Position numbers and translations under genes: made by a program
The notes under the pieces: generated by a model
Database searches by the model: none
What the model saw: the letters and a program-made list of their open reading frames with translations, nothing else
Told to the model about the DNA's origin: nothing
DNA from: Pseudomonadota bacterium
GTDB lineage: Bacteria > Pseudomonadota > Gammaproteobacteria > Burkholderiales > Thiobacillaceae
Direction: 5' to 3'
Assembly: GCA_021847385.1 (NCBI GenBank)
Contig: JAJZTV010000065.1
Coordinates: 1-9,583 of the forward strand
Length of the DNA stretch: 9,583 nt
Shown here: one piece after another, positions 5,897-9,583 of the stretch
Numbering within the stretch: the first letter of the stretch is position 1
Layout of the letters: each line of letters opens with the position of its first letter

Positions 5897-5913
5897 CGAC
5901 TTGTTGCATCAAA
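5886..5913 (+). promoter_or_regulatory. Sigma-E (RpoE)-like promoter for the HtrA-type protease gene
   Basis: CAAACTT (5886-5892) and TCAAA (5909-5913) are 16 bases apart. The E. coli RpoE consensus is GGAACTT, about 16 bases, TCAAA, so the -35 matches 5 of 7 and the -10 fully. Transcription would start near 5920 and leave a leader of about 80 bases. Periplasmic HtrA/DegP protease genes are classic RpoE targets, which supports the call. Confidence 0.6.
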
Positions 5914-6000
5914 CCTCTTCGATAAGGGGTGCATCGGCCTGGCCTGCCCCAGCCGTTGCCATCTCGTCCACTTTCCACGGACTCGTTCACAGGAGGAAGC

Positions 6001-7443
6001 ATGCAACCCCGTTTCATTGCTCGTGGCTTGGCGATCTTTTCCCTTATGGGCATGGCCTTGGGCGCCTACGGCTGGTGGTCGACCGTCCATCCCGCCGTGG
6101 CTGCAAGCACTTCGGCGCCGCCGCCCATTATTCAGGCGGTAGGCGGACTGCCCGATTTCAGCGCCATCGTGCAGGCCTACGGCCCGGCCGTGGTCAACAT
6201 CACTTCGACCTCGGACGGCGGCCGCGAGCAAGGCAACCCGTTCGGCATCGCCCCCGACGACCCAATGTACGAATTTTTCCGCCGCTTCGGCATGCCCATG
6301 ATGCCGCGCGACGACGGACCGCATATGGCACAAGGCTCGGGCTTCATCGTCGATGCCGATGGCATCATCCTGACCAATGCGCATGTCGTGGACGATGCCA
6401 GCGAGGTGACGGTGAAACTCACGGACAAGCGCGAATTTCGCGCCAAGGTCATCGGCATCGACAAGCCCTCCGATGTGGCCGTGCTTAAGATCAGCGCCAA
6501 GAATCTACCCGTGGTCCGCGTTGGCAACGCTAGCGCGGTCAACGTCGGCGAGTGGGTCTTGGCCATCGGCTCGCCCTTCGGTTTCGAAAACAGCGTGACC
6601 GCCGGCATCGTCTCCGCCAAATCGCGCAGCCTGCCGGACGAGAACTATGTGCCCTTCATCCAAACCGATGTGGCCGTGAATCCGGGCAATTCGGGCGGGC
6701 CGCTGTTCAATATGCACGGCGAAGTCATCGGCATCAATTCGCAGATCTACACTCACTCAGGCGGTTACCAAGGACTCTCTTTCGCCATCCCCATCGATGT
6801 GGCGATGAAGGTGGAGTCGCAAATACTGCAGCACGGCAAGGTGGTGCGGGGGCGGATGGGTGCGGCCATCCAGGACTTGAACCAGGACTTGGCGGAATCG
6901 TTCGGTCTCGGTTCGCCCAAGGGCGCATTGGTCAATAGCGTCGAGCCCGACAGCCCAGCCGAACGCGCAGGCCTGAAACCCGGTGATGTGGTGCTCGCGT
7001 TGAACGGCCAAACGATCAATTCTTCTGCCGATCTACCGCCCAAGGTCGCCGATCTCAAACCGGGCTCGGAGGCTGTGCTGGATGTCTGGCGCGATCACCG
7101 CGCGCAAAGAATGACCGTCAAGATTGGCGAAATCAAAGCCAAATCGGCGGCCTTCGCCGTCGGCGAAAACGACAAAGGACGTCTAGGCCTATCGGTGCGG
7201 CCCTTGAGCCAGGAAGAAAAACAGCAATTGCACGTCGCCGGCGGGCTCGTGGTGGCCGAGGCCAGTGGCCCCGCGGCGCGGGCCGGAGTGCGGCCAGGCG
7301 ACGTGATCCTGGCCGCGAACGGCACCCCCATCGGCAGCGTCGAACAATTGCGCCGGCTGGCGAAGAACGCTTCGAGTCGGCACCTTGCCCTGCTGATCCA
7401 ACGAAATGACGAGAAGCTATTTATCCCGATCAATCTAGGCTGA
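6001..7443 (+). CDS. htrA: Do/HtrA-family periplasmic serine protease
   Basis: A 480-residue envelope protease/chaperone of the DegP/DegQ/MucD group that degrades misfolded periplasmic proteins. A hydrophobic segment at about residues 8-26 is a signal peptide or anchor. The trypsin-like domain (about 52-275) has the full triad: H128 in LTNAHVV, D158 in PSDVAVL, S231 in GNSGGPLF. PDZ1 is about 282-378 (MGAAIQDL through LKPGDVVLALNG) and PDZ2 about 393-478 (LGLSVRPL through VRPGDVILAANG). Length and two PDZ domains fit Do-type proteases. The start is fixed by AGGAGG at 5991-5996; the frame extends 24 codons upstream without a ribosome site. The sigma-E-like promoter upstream implies induction by envelope stress. 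A small membrane protein gene follows with no terminator between them. Confidence 0.95.
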   Translation: MQPRFIARGLAIFSLMGMALGAYGWWSTVHPAVAASTSAPPPIIQAVGGLPDFSAIVQAYGPAVVNITSTSDGGREQGNPFGIAPDDPMYEFFRRFGMPMMPRDDGPHMAQGSGFIVDADGIILTNAHVVDDASEVTVKLTDKREFRAKVIGIDKPSDVAVLKISAKNLPVVRVGNASAVNVGEWVLAIGSPFGFENSVTAGIVSAKSRSLPDENYVPFIQTDVAVNPGNSGGPLFNMHGEVIGINSQIYTHSGGYQGLSFAIPIDVAMKVESQILQHGKVVRGRMGAAIQDLNQDLAESFGLGSPKGALVNSVEPDSPAERAGLKPGDVVLALNGQTINSSADLPPKVADLKPGSEAVLDVWRDHRAQRMTVKIGEIKAKSAAFAVGENDKGRLGLSVRPLSQEEKQQLHVAGGLVVAEASGPAARAGVRPGDVILAANGTPIGSVEQLRRLAKNASSRHLALLIQRNDEKLFIPINLG

Positions 7444-7469
7444 GCCATGCCGCACAGGATCGACCGGAC

Positions 7470-7772
7470 ATGAGGCCCGACCATATTGGACTCGGGGCGC
7501 ACATCCTTCCCACCTCCGCCAACCTGGTTGGCGCTTGCATGTGCGCCATCCCGATCGTCAAACTGCTGCACCGGAGTAGTTGGAGCACCTGGATCGACAA
7601 GGGCCTGGCCCTGGCCAGCCTGCTCTTTCTCACCAGCGCGGGCCTGTCCTATCTTTCGATGCGGCACAGTCGCAACGGGCAAGGCACGGAGAATCTGGCG
7701 GAGATTCTCTTCCTAGTCGGCCTAGGTACCGTCTTCATGAGCCTGATGCTGCTGTCATGGAGCATCGCCTAG
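7470..7772 (+). CDS. Small three-helix membrane protein of unknown function
   Basis: A 100-residue protein with three hydrophobic stretches, about residues 14-34, 44-63 and 78-99, and a polar loop HSRNGQGTE between the second and third. The N-terminal segment ILPTSANLVGACMCAIPIVKL resembles uncharacterised short membrane proteins of proteobacteria that I recall carrying LPTSAN; no function is known to me. It begins 26 bases after the htrA-type gene and is probably co-transcribed with it. The Shine-Dalgarno is poor. An 8-codon frame (ATG at 7447, stop at 7471-7473) ends in ATGA overlapping this start, which could let ribosomes re-initiate here. A link to envelope stress rests on position only. 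Confidence 0.75.
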   Translation: MRPDHIGLGAHILPTSANLVGACMCAIPIVKLLHRSSWSTWIDKGLALASLLFLTSAGLSYLSMRHSRNGQGTENLAEILFLVGLGTVFMSLMLLSWSIA

Positions 7773-7794
7773 GCCGTGCCGGCAGCCCACTACC

Positions 7795-8553
7795 CTAGTT
7801 ATCGAGATAATAAGATTGAAATGCCAAGCGCCTGGCAGACTCGGCAAAGACCTTGAGCCAACGTAGCCGCGCCGCACTCGGCTCATGGGCCGCGCCGATG
7901 CCGCCGCCATCGCCCTCGGCCGCCTGCAAATAGGGTACCGCCCCTTCGTCCAAGGTACAGCCATAGGCCTCGGCCGAAAGCAAGGCACCCAACCAGTCGG
8001 CCTCGCGTTCCTGCCACTGCCAATGTTGAGACAGCTTGAGTGCCAAGGCGATATTGCCGTCGAGCAGGCTCATGGCCCTGTCGCCGTTGCCGGTCCAGCT
8101 AGCACCCTTGCCCGACACCACGGCCAACAACCGGGCATCTTCATCGAAATGGCGCTGCGCAATGTGCCCGATCTCATGTCCCACGACAAAGGCCAGTTGG
8201 CAGGTATTCAGCCTTAAGGCCGACGGCGCAAGGACGATGACATTGGGCGCGTAGGAATAAGCCGACCCCTTGTCTTCGCCCACCGTAGCCAAAAAGCGGA
8301 TATCGCTGCGGCCAGCCAGATCCGCCATCAGTTTCCAACCTGGATGCGGCTTGAGCGGTGCACACGATTCGCAAGGCGCATTTGACCAGGCATAGTGCGG
8401 CAATCGCGGCTGATCGGGAAACCAAAGCGCCTTGGCCGGCTGTCCCGCCTGCACGGGTTTGCCGAGTGATGTAAGCAGCAATAAGGCCAGCGTCGGCCAA
8501 CGCCGCAATGCGGAAAGAGCTGAGCTCGGTCGAACCATCACGGCAGGGTCCAT
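7795..8553 (-). CDS. Exported M48-type zinc metallopeptidase
   Basis: A 252-residue protein with an N-terminal hydrophobic segment (about residues 15-36, ending GKPVQAGQ) fitting a signal peptide. The peptidase region has the zinc motif H126-E127-I-G-H130 and a downstream E182-R-E-A-D, whose first Glu is the likely third ligand as in other M48 enzymes. H223 in HEPSAARL resembles the HPxxxxR motif further along the family. Four cysteines remain after export: C61, C64 (CESC), C118 and C199. Family relatives in the periplasm include BepA and LoiP, which act in outer-membrane protein quality control. The start is uncertain: 8553 and 8538 both give a signal peptide and neither has a Shine-Dalgarno. 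The region before 8553 is AT-rich (TATATATGTAAATAAT) and likely holds the promoter. It is convergent with the small membrane protein gene. Confidence 0.85.
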   Translation of the reverse strand: MDPAVMVRPSSALSALRRWPTLALLLLTSLGKPVQAGQPAKALWFPDQPRLPHYAWSNAPCESCAPLKPHPGWKLMADLAGRSDIRFLATVGEDKGSAYSYAPNVIVLAPSALRLNTCQLAFVVGHEIGHIAQRHFDEDARLLAVVSGKGASWTGNGDRAMSLLDGNIALALKLSQHWQWQEREADWLGALLSAEAYGCTLDEGAVPYLQAAEGDGGGIGAAHEPSAARLRWLKVFAESARRLAFQSYYLDN

Positions 8554-8625
8554 CGCAGTCACATTATTTACATATATACGAATATGCCGGACACACAAGC
8601 CAAGAAAGCGCCGGATCGGCCAATG

Positions 8626-8656
8626 TTGCAGAGAGCCGGGGAAATGACAGTAGAAT
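8626..8656 (+). promoter_or_regulatory. Possible promoter of the coiled-coil protein gene
   Basis: TAGAAT at 8651-8656 matches the -10 consensus at 5 of 6 positions. TTGCAG at 8626-8631 is the nearest -35 candidate, but the 19-base spacer is long. A start near 8663 would give a leader of about 22 bases carrying AAGGAG. Confidence 0.3.
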
Positions 8657-8684
8657 GGCCACGAACTTCAAAGGAGACCGTGAG

Positions 8685-8969
8685 ATGTTCGACTCCGCCT
8701 CGACCGATGAAGCCGTGCACGAAATCAAGAAAGACTGGCGCGAATGCGTCGACCTCCGCGCCGAGCTCAGCCGCCTCAAGGCGGAACGCAAGGTGTTGCT
8801 CGAGTTAGCCTCCGCTGCCGCCTTGTTGCTGCGCGATCTGGATGCCGACACCTTCGAAACCCACGAAGCCGCTGAGCTGCTCTATGACCTTTTGCAGCAA
8901 CTGCCTAGCCAAACCGTGGTAGAGAGTCCTTATCGGAGGCCACACACCGAAGCTGAACCTCGCGGCTGA
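8685..8969 (+). CDS. Small coiled-coil protein of unknown function
   Basis: A 94-residue soluble acidic protein, unrecognised. Residues 8-50 (EAVHEIKKDWRECVDLRAELSRLKAERKVLLELASAA, in part) have the charge and leucine spacing of an amphipathic or coiled-coil helix. A second helix (HEAAELLYDLLQQL) follows, then a polar tail. It has one cysteine, C20. The start at 8685 is supported by AAGGAG (8671-8676) 8 bases upstream; an in-frame ATG at 8655 lacks a site. It is divergent from the M48 peptidase gene and lies 85 bases before msrB on the same strand. Confidence 0.65.
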   Translation: MFDSASTDEAVHEIKKDWRECVDLRAELSRLKAERKVLLELASAAALLLRDLDADTFETHEAAELLYDLLQQLPSQTVVESPYRRPHTEAEPRG

Positions 8970-9054
8970 AGGGTGTCTCGGCGCCGGCCTTCGTACTATA
9001 TTGAACCAAGCCCACGGCACCTGCCTGGGCCGACACCGAAAGGAACCGAGCCGT

Positions 9055-9519
9055 ATGACCAAGCAGTCGGCGCAGGATACCCCTACCCGTTCCGCCTCGG
9101 GCTATGATCTGACCCCACCGACCGACGCCGAAAAGGCGGTCCTGGCTGCCGGTCTCGACGCGGAAGAGCGCCGCGTGATCCTCGCGCACGGTACCGAGCG
9201 TCCCTTTTGCGGTGGCCTGCTCGAGGAAAAACGCGAGGGCGTATTCGCCTGCCGACTCTGCGGTTTGCCATTGTTCCACTCCGCCGGCAAATTTGAATCC
9301 GGCACCGGCTGGCCCAGCTTTCATACGCCGTTCGATCCCGACCACCTCCGCTATCTCCGCGACGACAGCCACGGCATGGTGCGCACCGAGATTCGATGCC
9401 GCCGCTGCGATGGCCATCTCGGCCATGTCTTCGAAGACGGGCCACCGCCCACCGGCCTGCGTTATTGCCTGAATTCCGTGTCGCTCAAGTTCGCCGAACA
9501 GCCTACTGGCAATCGATAA
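9055..9519 (+). CDS. msrB: Peptide-methionine (R)-S-oxide reductase
   Basis: A 154-residue enzyme that reduces methionine-R-sulfoxide in proteins back to methionine. The MsrB landmarks are all present: YDLTPPTDAE; zinc cysteines C66-x-x-C69 (CRLC) and C115-x-x-C118 (CRRC); FESGTGWPSF (80-89); GHLGHVFEDGP (120-130); and the catalytic C138 in RYCLNSVSLKF. Many MsrB enzymes carry the resolving Cys in SGCGWPSF; here that residue is Thr, but C52 in ERPFCGG is available and may resolve the sulfenic acid, as reported for MsrB proteins with a Cys near position 31. There is no signal peptide, so it acts in the cytoplasm. The start at 9055 has AAAGGA 10 bases upstream and agrees with the usual N-terminus; the longer frame from 9001 adds an unlikely extension. 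Confidence 0.95.
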   Translation: MTKQSAQDTPTRSASGYDLTPPTDAEKAVLAAGLDAEERRVILAHGTERPFCGGLLEEKREGVFACRLCGLPLFHSAGKFESGTGWPSFHTPFDPDHLRYLRDDSHGMVRTEIRCRRCDGHLGHVFEDGPPPTGLRYCLNSVSLKFAEQPTGNR

Positions 9520-9541
9520 CAAACGCTCGGAGCGACAAGGC

Positions 9542-9583
9542 ATGACGATGAATGCAGCCGATCTCGTGCACGACATCAGATCG
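9542..9583 (+). CDS. Start of a further gene, cut by the window end
   Basis: Fourteen codons (MTMNAADLVHDIRS) begin 22 bases after the msrB stop, with GGAG at 9529-9532 nine bases upstream. The spacing suggests co-transcription with msrB. Too little is visible to name it. Confidence 0.5.
   Translation, partial: MTMNAADLVHDIRS

Noticed and set aside
6177..6620. 147-codon minus-strand frame within the htrA-type gene
   Set aside because: It lies wholly antisense to catalytic-domain codons of a clear protease gene and shows no recognisable domain.
7770..7797. CTAGG...CCTAG inverted repeat between the convergent membrane protein and M48 genes as a terminator
   Set aside because: The outer stem is only 5 bp with a long interior and no T run; it is no better than chance in this composition.
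1..9583. tRNA, rRNA, CRISPR arrays, insertion sequences, prophage or toxin-antitoxin genes
   Set aside because: No regularly spaced repeats, transposase-like or recombinase-like motifs, or tRNA-like folds were seen on either strand.

Overview
The window is GC-rich, densely packed chromosomal DNA from a Gram-negative bacterium, most likely a beta- or gammaproteobacterium. The grounds are a diheme c-type cytochrome with a Sec signal, several periplasmic thioredoxin-fold proteins, a CcdA/DsbD-type electron carrier, an HtrA/DegP-type protease behind a sigma-E-like promoter, and MsrB. The species cannot be named from this. There is no rRNA, tRNA, CRISPR array, insertion sequence or prophage gene.

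Layout, left to right. (1) 3-836 (-): exported diheme cytochrome c whose tail looks like the start of a DUF302 domain cut by a TAG stop. (2) 966-2026 (+): two overlapping genes, an exported protein of unknown function and a TlpA-type thioredoxin. They end at a 15-bp perfect hairpin shared with the convergent gene on the right. (3) 4747-2071 (-): five genes on one strand. The first three (exported thioredoxin-like protein, CcdA-like membrane protein, 70-residue protein) form a tight operon. They are followed by a TetR regulator and a carboxymuconolactone-decarboxylase/AhpD-type protein, each preceded by a copy of the same palindromic operator. (4) 4950-5831 (+): ketohexokinase-like sugar kinase ending at a terminator that interlocks with a sigma-E-like promoter. 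(5) 6001-7772 (+): HtrA/DegP-type serine protease and a small membrane protein. (6) 8553-7795 (-): exported M48-type zinc metallopeptidase. (7) 8685-9583 (+): short coiled-coil protein, msrB, and the first 14 codons of a further gene.

The common thread is envelope thiol/redox and protein quality control: thiol-disulfide proteins (TlpA, Trx, CcdA, AhpD-like), methionine sulfoxide repair, and two envelope proteases. I see no single undescribed multi-gene system. The most notable signals are: two near-identical TetR operators, one lying inside the regulator's own promoter; three genes without a Shine-Dalgarno whose -10 box sits 6-7 bases before the ATG (probable leaderless mRNAs); the sigma-E-like promoter of the htrA gene; the apparently truncated DUF302 domain; and a thioredoxin-like protein with Ser in place of the cis-proline. 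Promoter and domain calls were made by eye and have not been tested by search.
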